From an uncultured Gemmatimonadota bacterium (GTDB taxonomy: Bacteria; Gemmatimonadota; Gemmatimonadetes; Gemmatimonadales; GWC2-71-9), in the NCBI GenBank assembly GCA_937961295.1, contig CALGOK010000133.1, positions 1 to 9,843 on the forward strand: a stretch of 9,843 bases of DNA. The letters are read 5' to 3'. This document shows, one piece after another, positions 1-6,842 of the stretch (positions within the stretch are counted from its first letter, which is position 1; each line of letters starts with the position of its first letter). The position numbers and the translations under genes are program-made. The notes beneath the pieces were generated by a model. That model was given only the letters and a program-made list of their open reading frames with translations. It was not told where the DNA came from and did no database searches.

Positions 1-753
1 TTTGCGGCTTTTCCCCGCCCGCGCATCGGTCGCCGGTTCGACGGCGGCGATCAGACTGCCGCCGGAGAGTTTCAACGCGTTTTCGACCGCTTCCGCGAGC
101 CGGCTGCGTTGTTTCGTTCCCAACTTCAACCGGTCCACGACAACTTCGATCGTGTGCCGCATTTGGCGGTCGAGTTGCAGATCGTCGGTCAGATTCACGA
201 CGTTGCCGTTGACCCGCGCCCGCAAGTAGCCCTGTTTGAGCAAGTCCTCGAACAGGTCGCGGTACTCCCCCTTTTGTTGCTGAATCAGCGGCGAGAGAAT
301 TTGCAGCCGCGTCCCCTCCGGTAACTGCGCGATGTTCTCGGCGATTTGCTCGGGGGTCTGCGCCGTGATCGGCCGGTCGCAGTTGTAGCAATACCCCTGC
401 CCCACACGCGCGTAGAGCACGCGCAAATAGTCATAGATCTCCGTGATTGTGCCAACGGTGCTGCGGGGGTTGCGGCCGGTCGATTTTTGTTGGATGGAAA
501 TCGAGGGGGACAGTCCGGAAATTGCGTCGACGTCCGGTTTGGGAAGTTGTCCCAGAAACTGCCGGGCGTAACTGGAAAGCGATTCGACGTAACGCCGCTG
601 TCCCTCCGCATAGAGCGTGTCGAACGCCAGCGAGCTCTTGCCGCTGCCGGACGGCCCGGTGACCACGACGAATGCGCGCCGCGGGATCTCGACCGTGATG
701 CCCTGGAGGTTGTGCTGCCGCGCGTTGACGACGCGAATGACGGGGTGTTGCAC
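1..753 (-). CDS. uvrA: Excinuclease ABC subunit A (UvrA), N-terminal part, cut by window edge
   Basis: UvrA is the damage-sensing ATPase of nucleotide excision repair; it dimerises, loads UvrB onto lesions and acts on cytoplasmic DNA. The visible 251 codons begin near the N-terminus with ARQHNLQGI, a Walker A motif GPSGSGKSS at about residues 31-39, then FDTLYAEGQRRYVESLSSYA, the signature-region block NPRSTVGTITEIYDYLR, and the UvrB-binding region ending near KHTIEVVVDR-like MRHTIEVVVDR and ALKLSGG. The rest (zinc module, second ATPase half) lies beyond position 1. GTG at 753 is the only GTG/ATG/TTG between the upstream in-frame stop (798-796) and the conserved block; no SD precedes it. Oddities: G+C is near 62%, with TTA/TTG/AAA codons unlike the neighbours, and Walker A reads GPSGSGKSS where GLSGSGKSS is usual. 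Being UvrA is near certain; native origin in this genome is not. Confidence 0.95.
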   Translation of the reverse strand, partial: MQHPVIRVVNARQHNLQGITVEIPRRAFVVVTGPSGSGKSSLAFDTLYAEGQRRYVESLSSYARQFLGQLPKPDVDAISGLSPSISIQQKSTGRNPRSTVGTITEIYDYLRVLYARVGQGYCYNCDRPITAQTPEQIAENIAQLPEGTRLQILSPLIQQQKGEYRDLFEDLLKQGYLRARVNGNVVNLTDDLQLDRQMRHTIEVVVDRLKLGTKQRSRLAEAVENALKLSGGSLIAAVEPATDARAGKSRK

Positions 754-784
754 GGGGGAAACGTAAACCAGTCGTGAGGGGTTC

Positions 785-871
785 AGCCGCGACCGTCAGG
801 CCGCGGGGATCAGGCCGGGCGACGCGGAGTCCCCGATCGGCCGGCATCCCCGCGGCCTGACGGCCGCGGCT
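785..871. repeat. Large inverted repeat upstream of uvrA (26-nt arms, 35-nt loop)
   Basis: The left arm 785-810 begins AGCCGCGACCGTCAGG and the right arm 846-871 ends CCTGACGGCCGCGGCT. They are reverse complements at 25 of 26 positions (A/G difference at the eighth base of the left arm). The 35-nt loop has further GGCCG/CGGCC pairing at its base. It lies between the divergent starts of uvrA and the flippase-like gene. It could be a REP-type palindrome, a MITE-like relic or a regulatory site; there is no T-run as expected of an intrinsic terminator, and no ORF inside. Confidence 0.85.
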
Positions 872-922
872 GGAATCGTTCGGTGCCGCGGCGTTCCTCC
901 CCTGCAACCTGTCTCGCGTCAC

Positions 923-951
923 TTTCCCCACTCGCCCTCGGGCTGTAGCTT
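923..951 (+). promoter_or_regulatory. Probable promoter of the flippase-like gene, apparently leaderless
   Basis: A -10-like TAGCTT (946-951) has 8 nt between it and the ATG at 960, so transcription would start at or next to the start codon. A weak -35 candidate TTTCCC (923-928) sits 17 nt upstream. No SD is seen in front of the ATG, which fits a leaderless transcript. The same TAGCTT hexamer occurs upstream of the FHA gene at 2070. This is inferred from motif and spacing only. Confidence 0.45.
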
Positions 952-959
952 CTCGCCCA

Positions 960-2039
960 ATGGCCCGCCTCCTCACGCCGGGCGCCATCCGGCGCGGCTT
1001 CGAGCTGTTCATCGTCATCTCCCTCGTCGGATACGCTGCCGTGCTGATCTACGGCAACGACATGGGGGCGTTCGTCGAGTCGCTGCAGCGGATCCGCTGG
1101 GGCTGGGTGCTGGTGGGTCTCGGGCTCGCCTCGATGGACTGGATCGGTGGCGGCCTGCGGCTCTGGGTGTTGGGTCGCGAGGTGCACCCCAAACCCGACC
1201 TCCCCGGGCTGGTGATCGCCGGCGGGATGGGCGCCTGGGGCGCGTACCTCACCCCGATGCAGGCCGGCTCGTCGCCGGTGCAGATCTACGCGATGAAGCG
1301 CACCGGGTTCCCGGTGCCGAAGGCGATTGCCACCGTGCTGATGTCGTTCATCGCCACGGTGGTGTTCTTTGCCATCGCCGGACCGCTGGCGCTGGTGTTC
1401 GGCGCCGGGCAGGCACTCGGCGATCGCGGCAACGTGCTGGGGCTGTCACTGCTCGACCTGTTCCGCGGATCGATGGTGATCTTCGCCGCGCTGGCGGTGT
1501 TGCTGCTGGTGGTGATGGTCGCCCCGAAATTCGTGTCGCTCGGCGTGCACAAGGTGGCCGAGGCGCTCTCGCGGCGCAGCACGCGCATCGCGGCGCGGCT
1601 CGAGGGACTCCGCACCGGCATCGACACCGCGCACGCGACCATGCAGGCGTTCAACACGCCGCGCGGCTGGCTGGCGCTCTTCTGGGCGACGCTGATCTCG
1701 GGGCCGAGCCACGCCAACAAGTTGCTGGCGGGGTACGTGGCGCTCCGCGCGGTGGGGATCGAGGCCAACTTCGTCGACGTGCTGCTGCTGCAGACGCTGA
1801 TCACCTTCCTGCTCTACTTCGCGCCCACGCCCGGGGCGTCGGGGGTGGCCGAGGTGCTCAGCGCGGCGGTGATGAGCGTGTACGTCCCCCGGGAGCTGAT
1901 CCCGATCTACACCCTGATCTGGCGCTGCATCCTGACCTGGTTCACCATCGCGGCCGGGTTCGCGGTCTTCTCGACCTGGGTCCGCACGGGGCTCAAGGCG
2001 ATCGAGATGAACCAGGACCTCGAGGCCGGGGCCACCTGA
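960..2039 (+). CDS. Lysylphosphatidylglycerol synthase TM region/flippase-like (UPF0104) membrane protein
   Basis: A 359-residue polytopic inner-membrane protein with about eight or nine hydrophobic segments (roughly 14-31, 48-70, 83-97, 123-148, 171-188, 238-249, 268-287, 295-309 and 315-340). It matches the LPG_synthase_TM/AglD-like family through the loop TPMQAGSSPVQIYAMKR (98-114), the re-entrant motif APTPGASGVAE (288-298) and the LLLQTLITFLLYFAP segment. Family members move lipids or lipid-linked sugars across the membrane, or form the membrane half of MprF. This copy lacks a C-terminal aminoacyl-transferase domain, so it is not a full MprF; the substrate cannot be told from sequence. 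The ATG at 960 follows a TAGCTT box at leaderless distance. It ends 97 nt before the FHA gene, which has its own promoter candidate, so co-transcription is uncertain. Confidence 0.85.
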   Translation: MARLLTPGAIRRGFELFIVISLVGYAAVLIYGNDMGAFVESLQRIRWGWVLVGLGLASMDWIGGGLRLWVLGREVHPKPDLPGLVIAGGMGAWGAYLTPMQAGSSPVQIYAMKRTGFPVPKAIATVLMSFIATVVFFAIAGPLALVFGAGQALGDRGNVLGLSLLDLFRGSMVIFAALAVLLLVVMVAPKFVSLGVHKVAEALSRRSTRIAARLEGLRTGIDTAHATMQAFNTPRGWLALFWATLISGPSHANKLLAGYVALRAVGIEANFVDVLLLQTLITFLLYFAPTPGASGVAEVLSAAVMSVYVPRELIPIYTLIWRCILTWFTIAAGFAVFSTWVRTGLKAIEMNQDLEAGAT

Positions 2040-2045
2040 TTTCGC

Positions 2046-2075
2046 TTGCCCCGGCCACCGGACGGCGGATAGCTT
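2046..2075 (+). promoter_or_regulatory. Probable promoter of the FHA-PP2C operon
   Basis: -35 TTGCCC (2046-2051), an 18-nt spacer and -10 TAGCTT (2070-2075), beginning 7 nt after the flippase stop codon. The predicted transcript start near 2082 gives a leader of about 55 nt to the GTG at 2137, or about 37 nt to the alternative CTG at 2119. The -10 is identical to the one at 946-951. Confidence 0.5.
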
Positions 2076-2136
2076 ACCCGACCCCCGTTCCAAGCCCTCG
2101 TTCGTCGCGGAGGCCGACCTGCGCGCTGACTCGCCG

Positions 2137-2618
2137 GTGTCCGATCGCCCCCTTGCCCCCCAGGCCCGAGGCACCGGGCCGCTGCTGGCCATGCTGATCG
2201 GCCGCGGGAGCGAGGCGGAGCACCATCCGGTCCGGCGGCCGGAGGTCACCGTGGGGCGCGGCGACGACAACGACGTGGTGCTGGGCGACCCCTCGGTGAG
2301 CGAGCGCCACGCCCGGCTCCGGCTCGCCGCAGGGGTGTGGACCCTCGCCGACCTGGGATCCGTCAACGGCAGCTGGGTCGACGGCGAGGCGGTCCAGGAG
2401 GAGCTTCCCCTCGCCTCGGGCTGCTCGATCCGGCTGGGTGGCACCGAGCTGGTCTTCTCGGCACACGACCGCTGGGAGGACTCGCCGCCGCCGCGGGCCC
2501 GGACCGAGTACTTCCTCACCACCGACACCTCCTCGCGCCGTTCGCCGACCCTGGTGCTGGTGGGCGCCGGGATCCTCCTGCTGGCGCTGGCCGGCTGGCT
2601 CCTGACCAGGGTGGCCTG

Positions 2619-2619
<1 letters not shown>
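2137..2619 (+). CDS. FHA-domain protein with C-terminal membrane anchor
   Basis: A 160-residue protein whose forkhead-associated domain (about 17-108) carries all the signature residues: G40-R41 in VTVGRGDDNDVVL, S55-x-x-H58 in SVSERHARLR, and N77-G78 in LGSVNGSWVDG. FHA domains bind phosphothreonine peptides. A linker rich in Pro, Arg and Thr follows, then one hydrophobic helix (about 138-157, LVLVGAGILLLALAGWLL) ending in TRVA, so the domain is probably tethered to the inner membrane facing the cytoplasm. Its stop shares one base with the next ATG (TGATG), coupling it to a PP2C phosphatase; together they are the reader and eraser of Ser/Thr phosphorylation. The start is unsure: GTG 2137 has no SD, while CTG 2119, six codons earlier, follows GCGGAGG (2107-2113) at 5 nt. 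Either start leaves the FHA domain whole. Confidence 0.88.
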
Positions 2620-3382
<763 letters not shown>

Positions 3383-3383
<1 letters not shown>

Positions 3384-3444
3384 CAGGAGCGCCGTTCACG
3401 GCGCGTGATGCCAGCATCGCGCACCCCGAGGGGTGCGCCTGCAG
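3383..3444. repeat. 62-nt multi-palindrome repeat, copy A
   Basis: It fills the whole gap between the convergent PP2C and HD genes. It begins GCAGG and ends CCTGCAG. Inside are three palindromes in a row: GCGCCGT/ACGGCGC (3389-3404), GATGC/GCATC (3407-3418) and GCGCACCCC/GGGGTGCGC (3419-3438). The outer GCAG/CTGC can pair, so one strand could fold as three hairpins closed by a short stem. It is identical at 57 of 62 positions to copy C at 6770-6831. It may serve as a bidirectional transcription barrier here, but there is no T-run. Confidence 0.85.
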
Positions 3445-3446
3445 AC

Positions 3447-4676
3447 TCATCTTTCCAGCAGCTCCCCCGGAATTCCCTCCATCACCACGCTCCGCGCCGT
3501 GAACACCCGGAGCCGCCGGGCGCTGCGATAGAGCTCCTCGGCCACCACCGGCAGGCCCAGCTGGCCGCTGCGGCCGGCGTCGGTGAGCCGCTCGACGGTC
3601 CCGCGCCGGGTCACCAGCGGCAGGTCGACGCCGAGCATCGCCGAGCGGGCGGGGTAGTCCACGAGGAGCTCGCCCGGCGCGAGGCCGTGCTTCGCGGCGA
3701 GGCGGTCCTCCACCTCTGACAGCCGGGCGGGATCGTCCCAGATCCACTCTCCCACCTCGGGCGGCACCTCGCTCGCCGGCAGGTCGAGCGCGCGCTTGAA
3801 GAGCCGCCGCTCGCGCAGCGCGCCGGCGAGCCCGGTGACGTCGTGCGCGTGCAGCAGCGTCGAGAGTGAGTCGTCGGTGGCCTCGGCGAGCTGGCCGGGC
3901 GTCACGTGCCCGGCGGTCACCGTGGCGCGCACCGCGCGCTTGAACATGCAGGTGGCGCTGCGCACCGCGTGGTGCCAGTAGACGTTGCGGTACATCTGGT
4001 ACTTGGCGAAGAGCAGCGACTCGAGCGCGCTGACGCCCTTCTCGTGCACCCCCACGGTGCGGCGGCCGCTGCCATCGTCCACCAGCGTGAGCGAGGCCAG
4101 CAGGCGGTCGACATCGAGCATCCCGTACGGGACCCCGCAATTGCGCGCGTCGCGCGAGAGGTAGTCGATCTTGTCGAGGTCGATCGAGCCGCTCACCAGG
4201 CCGCCGAGCGGCGAGCCGGAGCGGCCCCGCACCATCTCGCCGATGGTCCGCACCAGGGCGTCGCCGCCCAGGTCGCGCACCACGGTGCCCAGCGCGCCAC
4301 TGGCGAGGCGGGCGACGCCGAGGTCCTCGTGGTGCGGAAAGCCCGCTTCCTCGAGGGCGTGCGAGAACGGGTAGTGCCCGATGTCGTGCAGCAGCGCGGC
4401 AAGGCGCACCGCGAGCCGCTCGTCGTCGCCGATGCCGGCGAGGTCGCCGCGCTCGTCGAGGACCGCCAGCGCCCGTCGCGCGAGGTGGTACGCCCCGAGC
4501 GCATGCTCGAAGCGGGAGTGGCTGGCGCCGGGATAGACCAGGAAGGCATGGCCGAGCTGCCGCACGTAGCGCAGCCGCTGCATCGCCGGGGTGTCGAGGC
4601 ACGCCACCGCCTCGGGTTCGAGGCGGATGTTGTCCCAGAGCGGGTCGCGGATGACGTCGAATCGGGGTTCCGTCAC
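3447..4676 (-). CDS. HD-superfamily phosphohydrolase, dNTP triphosphohydrolase-like (COG1078/YwfO type)
   Basis: A 409-residue cytoplasmic metal-dependent hydrolase. The N-terminus VIRDPLWDNIRLEPEAVACL and DTPAMQRLRYVRQLG are the family's opening. The metal-binding set is complete: SHSRFEHALGAYH (H53, H58), ALLHDIGHYPFSH (H97-D98, H101, H105) and SIDLDKIDYLSRDA (about 164-177). The rest is the C-terminal region with KYQMYRNVYWHHAVR. Relatives include B. subtilis YwfO and SAMHD1-like enzymes that cut dNTPs to nucleoside and triphosphate; the substrate here is inferred. GTG 4676 is chosen because the conserved block starts a few residues later; the SD is weak at best. The gene lies 100 nt downstream of pckG on the same strand, with a strong hairpin between, and converges on the PP2C gene. 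Confidence 0.9.
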   Translation of the reverse strand: MTEPRFDVIRDPLWDNIRLEPEAVACLDTPAMQRLRYVRQLGHAFLVYPGASHSRFEHALGAYHLARRALAVLDERGDLAGIGDDERLAVRLAALLHDIGHYPFSHALEEAGFPHHEDLGVARLASGALGTVVRDLGGDALVRTIGEMVRGRSGSPLGGLVSGSIDLDKIDYLSRDARNCGVPYGMLDVDRLLASLTLVDDGSGRRTVGVHEKGVSALESLLFAKYQMYRNVYWHHAVRSATCMFKRAVRATVTAGHVTPGQLAEATDDSLSTLLHAHDVTGLAGALRERRLFKRALDLPASEVPPEVGEWIWDDPARLSEVEDRLAAKHGLAPGELLVDYPARSAMLGVDLPLVTRRGTVERLTDAGRSGQLGLPVVAEELYRSARRLRVFTARSVVMEGIPGELLER

Positions 4677-4709
4677 GGGGACGCCCGTCCCGGGGGGGCG
4701 ACGCGCGAA

Positions 4710-4761
4710 GGGCGAGGGGCGAGGGGCGTGTTGCCGCCCCGGCGCCCCTCGCCCCTCGCCC
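4710..4761. repeat. 19-bp perfect GC inverted repeat between pckG and the HD gene
   Basis: The left arm 4710-4728 is built from GGGCGA/GGGGCGA units and the right arm 4743-4761 is its exact reverse complement; the loop is 14 nt. On the minus strand it comes 15 nt after the pckG stop, so it would be a very stable 3'-end hairpin of the pckG message. No U-run follows, so a canonical intrinsic terminator is not supported; it could act as an mRNA 3' stabiliser or as a Rho-assisted or pause-type end. With the G7 run at 4692-4698, the left arm gives four G-runs on the + strand, a possible G-quadruplex. Confidence 0.8.
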
Positions 4762-4776
4762 CGCGCGGTGTCGCGC

Positions 4777-6636
4777 TCAGACCCGCTCCGGCTCCAGGAT
4801 CCACTGCTCGGGGCTGCGCCAGAGCGAGGAGAGGATCAGCTCGCGCATCCACATGAACTCCTGCGGCAGGCGATCGTAGAGCTTCTCGAACAGCTCGCGG
4901 TGCGACAGCAGCTCCGCCTTCCACTGCTCGCGGTCCACCGATTGCAGCCGCAGGAAGGTCTCGCGCGGGAAGTCGAGCCCGTCCCAGTTGAGGTCCTCGT
5001 AGCGCGGCATCCAGCCGACCGGCGACTCGATCGAGGCGCCGCGTCCGTGGACCCGGTTCACGATCCACTCGAGCACCCGCATGTTCTCGCTGAATCCCGG
5101 CCAGATGAACTTGCCGTGCTCGTCCTTGCGGAACCAGTTGACGCAGAAGATGCGCGGCGGCTCGGCGAGGCCGCGTCCGATCTGCAGCCAGTGGTTGAAG
5201 TAGTCGCCCATGTGGTAGCCGCAGAACGGCAGCATGGCGAACGGGTCGCGGCGGACCTGGCCGGTGGCGCCCGCGGCGGCGGCGGTGGTCTCGGAGCCGA
5301 TCGTGGCGCCGAGGTAGACGCCGAAGTTCCAGTTGAACGCCTGCGTGACCAGCGGCACGGTCTGGGCGCGCCGGCCCCCGAACACGAACGCCGCGATCGG
5401 CACGCCGGCCGGATCCTCCCACGCCGGGTCGATCGACGGGCACTGCGACGCGGGCGCGGTGAACCGCGCGTTGGGGTGCGCGGCGGGCGTCTTCGACGCC
5501 GGCGTCCACGGGTTGCCGCGCCAGTCGGTGAGCGTCGCGGGCGGCTCCTTGGTCATCCCCTCCCACCACACGTCGCCGTCCTCGGTCCGCGCGACGTTGG
5601 TGAAGATGGTGTTCGACTCGATGGTCCGCATCGCGTTGGGGTTGGTCTCGTAGGACGTCCCCGGTGCCACGCCGAAGTAGCCGGCCTCGGGATTGATGGC
5701 GTAGAGGCGTCCGTCGTCGCCGGGCCGGATCCACGCGATGTCGTCGCCGACGGTGGTGACTTCCCACCCCTCGTAGCCCTTGGGCGGGATCAGCATCGCG
5801 AAGTTGGTCTTGCCGCACGCGCTCGGGAAGCCGGCGGCGACGTAGGTCTTCTCGCCGCGCGGGTCCTTCACGCCGAGGATCAGCGTGTGCTCCGCCATCC
5901 ACCCCTCGTCGCGCCCCATCACCGACGCGATCCGCAGCGCGAAGCACTTCTTGCCGAGCAGCGCGTTGCCGCCGTATCCGGAGCCGTACGACCAGATCTC
6001 GCGGTCCTCGGGGAAGTGCACGATGTACTTCTGCTCGGCGTTGCAGGGCCACGGCACGTCGTCCTGGCCGTCGGCGAGCGGCATCCCCACGGAGTGGACG
6101 CAGGGGACGAACTCGCCGTCGCCCAGCGCGTCGAGCACGTGCCGTCCCATCCGCGTCATGATCCGCATGTTGACCGCCACGTAGGGCGAGTCGGAGAGCT
6201 CCACCCCGATGTGCGACAGCGGCGAGCCGACCGGGCCCATCGAGAACGGCACCACGTACATCGTGCGGCCGCGCATGCAGCCGGCGAACAGCCCGCGCAG
6301 CGTCGCGCGCATCTCGCGCGGGTCGACCCAGTTGTTGGTCGGCCCGGCGTCGGGCTTGCGGATGCTGCAGATGAAGGTGCGGTCCTCGACCCGGGCCACG
6401 TCGCCGGGATCGGAGAGCGCCAGGAAGCAGCCGGGGCGCTTGGCGGGGTTCAGCCGCTGGAACGTGCCGCTCGCGACCATCTGGTCGCACAGCGCGTCGT
6501 ACTCCTCCTGCGAGCCGTCGCACCAGTGGATGCTGTCAGGCGTCGTGAGCGCCGCGATCTCCTCGACCCACGCGACGAGGCGGCGATTGGTGACCCACGA
6601 CGGGACGGCGGTTGGCGAGGCGGCTCTGGCGGACAT
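4777..6636 (-). CDS. pckG: Phosphoenolpyruvate carboxykinase, GTP-dependent
   Basis: It catalyses oxaloacetate + GTP to PEP + GDP + CO2, the entry to gluconeogenesis, in the cytoplasm. At 619 residues it is full length for the GTP class. Visible landmarks: CSIRKPDAGPTNNW (90-103), the substrate loop SYGSGYGGNALLGKKC (216-231), the P-loop FPSACGKTN (270-278) with reactive C274, the metal-binding VGDDIAWI (296-303), the nucleotide site FNWNFGVYLGATIGSE (434-449), the mobile lid AAAAGATGQVRRDPFA (452-467), and NWFRKDEHGKFIWPGFSEN (500-518). All look intact. The ATG at 6636 has an SD (GGAG, 5-nt spacer). It has its own promoter candidate at 6692-6720 and a structured leader. It ends before a strong hairpin and is probably mainly monocistronic. 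Many bacteria use the ATP enzyme instead; the GTP form is typical of high-GC groups such as actinobacteria. Confidence 0.98.
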   Translation of the reverse strand: MSARAASPTAVPSWVTNRRLVAWVEEIAALTTPDSIHWCDGSQEEYDALCDQMVASGTFQRLNPAKRPGCFLALSDPGDVARVEDRTFICSIRKPDAGPTNNWVDPREMRATLRGLFAGCMRGRTMYVVPFSMGPVGSPLSHIGVELSDSPYVAVNMRIMTRMGRHVLDALGDGEFVPCVHSVGMPLADGQDDVPWPCNAEQKYIVHFPEDREIWSYGSGYGGNALLGKKCFALRIASVMGRDEGWMAEHTLILGVKDPRGEKTYVAAGFPSACGKTNFAMLIPPKGYEGWEVTTVGDDIAWIRPGDDGRLYAINPEAGYFGVAPGTSYETNPNAMRTIESNTIFTNVARTEDGDVWWEGMTKEPPATLTDWRGNPWTPASKTPAAHPNARFTAPASQCPSIDPAWEDPAGVPIAAFVFGGRRAQTVPLVTQAFNWNFGVYLGATIGSETTAAAAGATGQVRRDPFAMLPFCGYHMGDYFNHWLQIGRGLAEPPRIFCVNWFRKDEHGKFIWPGFSENMRVLEWIVNRVHGRGASIESPVGWMPRYEDLNWDGLDFPRETFLRLQSVDREQWKAELLSHRELFEKLYDRLPQEFMWMRELILSSLWRSPEQWILEPERV

Positions 6637-6660
6637 TCACGCTCCATCTTGGGGACCGGG

Positions 6661-6680
6661 CGCGGCCGGACGCGGCCGCG
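6661..6680 (-). promoter_or_regulatory. Hairpin in the pckG 5' leader
   Basis: An 8-bp perfect stem (CGCGGCCG/CGGCCGCG) around a 4-nt loop, 25 nt upstream of the pckG ATG and, if the promoter call is right, about 5 nt from the mRNA 5' end. Such a hairpin can protect a 5' end from decay or modulate ribosome entry. The flanks 6644-6657 and 6687-6699 form a further imperfect inverted repeat of CCATCTT and GGGG, one arm of which is the -10 region. Confidence 0.5.
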
Positions 6681-6691
6681 GGGGGACCCCG

Positions 6692-6720
6692 AAGATGGGC
6701 CGGGAGGGGGCGGGGAGCAA
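6692..6720 (-). promoter_or_regulatory. Probable pckG promoter
   Basis: On the minus strand: -35 TTGCTC (6720-6715), a 17-nt spacer and -10 CATCTT (6697-6692) followed by CGG. The same CATCTTCGG string forms the -10 region of the outer-membrane gene promoter at 8090-8119. The predicted start near 6685 gives a leader of about 50 nt. The -35 box directly abuts repeat copy B, which begins at 6723. Confidence 0.5.
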
Positions 6721-6722
6721 GC

Positions 6723-6769
6723 GCAGGCGCGCCGTGCACGGCGCGCGGTGCCGGCATCGCGCATCCCGC
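6723..6769. repeat. 62-nt multi-palindrome repeat, copy B (truncated)
   Basis: It shares the first ~47 nt of the unit: GCAGGCGCGCCGT, ACGGCGCGC and CCGGCATCGCGCA. It lacks the second half of the third palindrome; the sequence passes from CATCCCGC straight into the GCAGG of copy C. Against copy C over the shared part it has a T-to-G change in the hairpin loop and a few other differences. Confidence 0.8.
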
Positions 6770-6831
6770 GCAGGCGCGCCGTTCACGGCGCGCGATCCCG
6801 GCATCGCGCACCCCGAGGGGTGCGCCCGCAG
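6770..6831. repeat. 62-nt multi-palindrome repeat, copy C, with a stub of a further unit
   Basis: A full-length unit. Its palindromes are GCGCGCCGT/ACGGCGCGC (9-bp stem), CCGG/GCATC-type middle, and GCGCACCCC/GGGGTGCGC (9-bp stem). It is identical to copy A at 57 of 62 positions. The terminal GCAG (6828-6831) is also the start of another unit, GCAGGCGCG, which breaks off at 6836 just before the protease stop codon. Together with copy B this is a head-to-tail array in which adjacent units share GCAG. Confidence 0.85.
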
Positions 6832-6842
6832 GCGCGTTCCGT

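Noticed and set aside
754..800. Promoter for uvrA with TACGTT (764-759) as the -10
   Set aside because: TACGTT at leaderless distance is tempting, but the only -35 candidate is a weak CTGAAC at 16 nt; not enough support for a feature.
6723..6836. CRISPR-like array
   Set aside because: Units are adjacent palindromes without unique spacers, vary in length and also occur singly at 3383; there are no cas genes.
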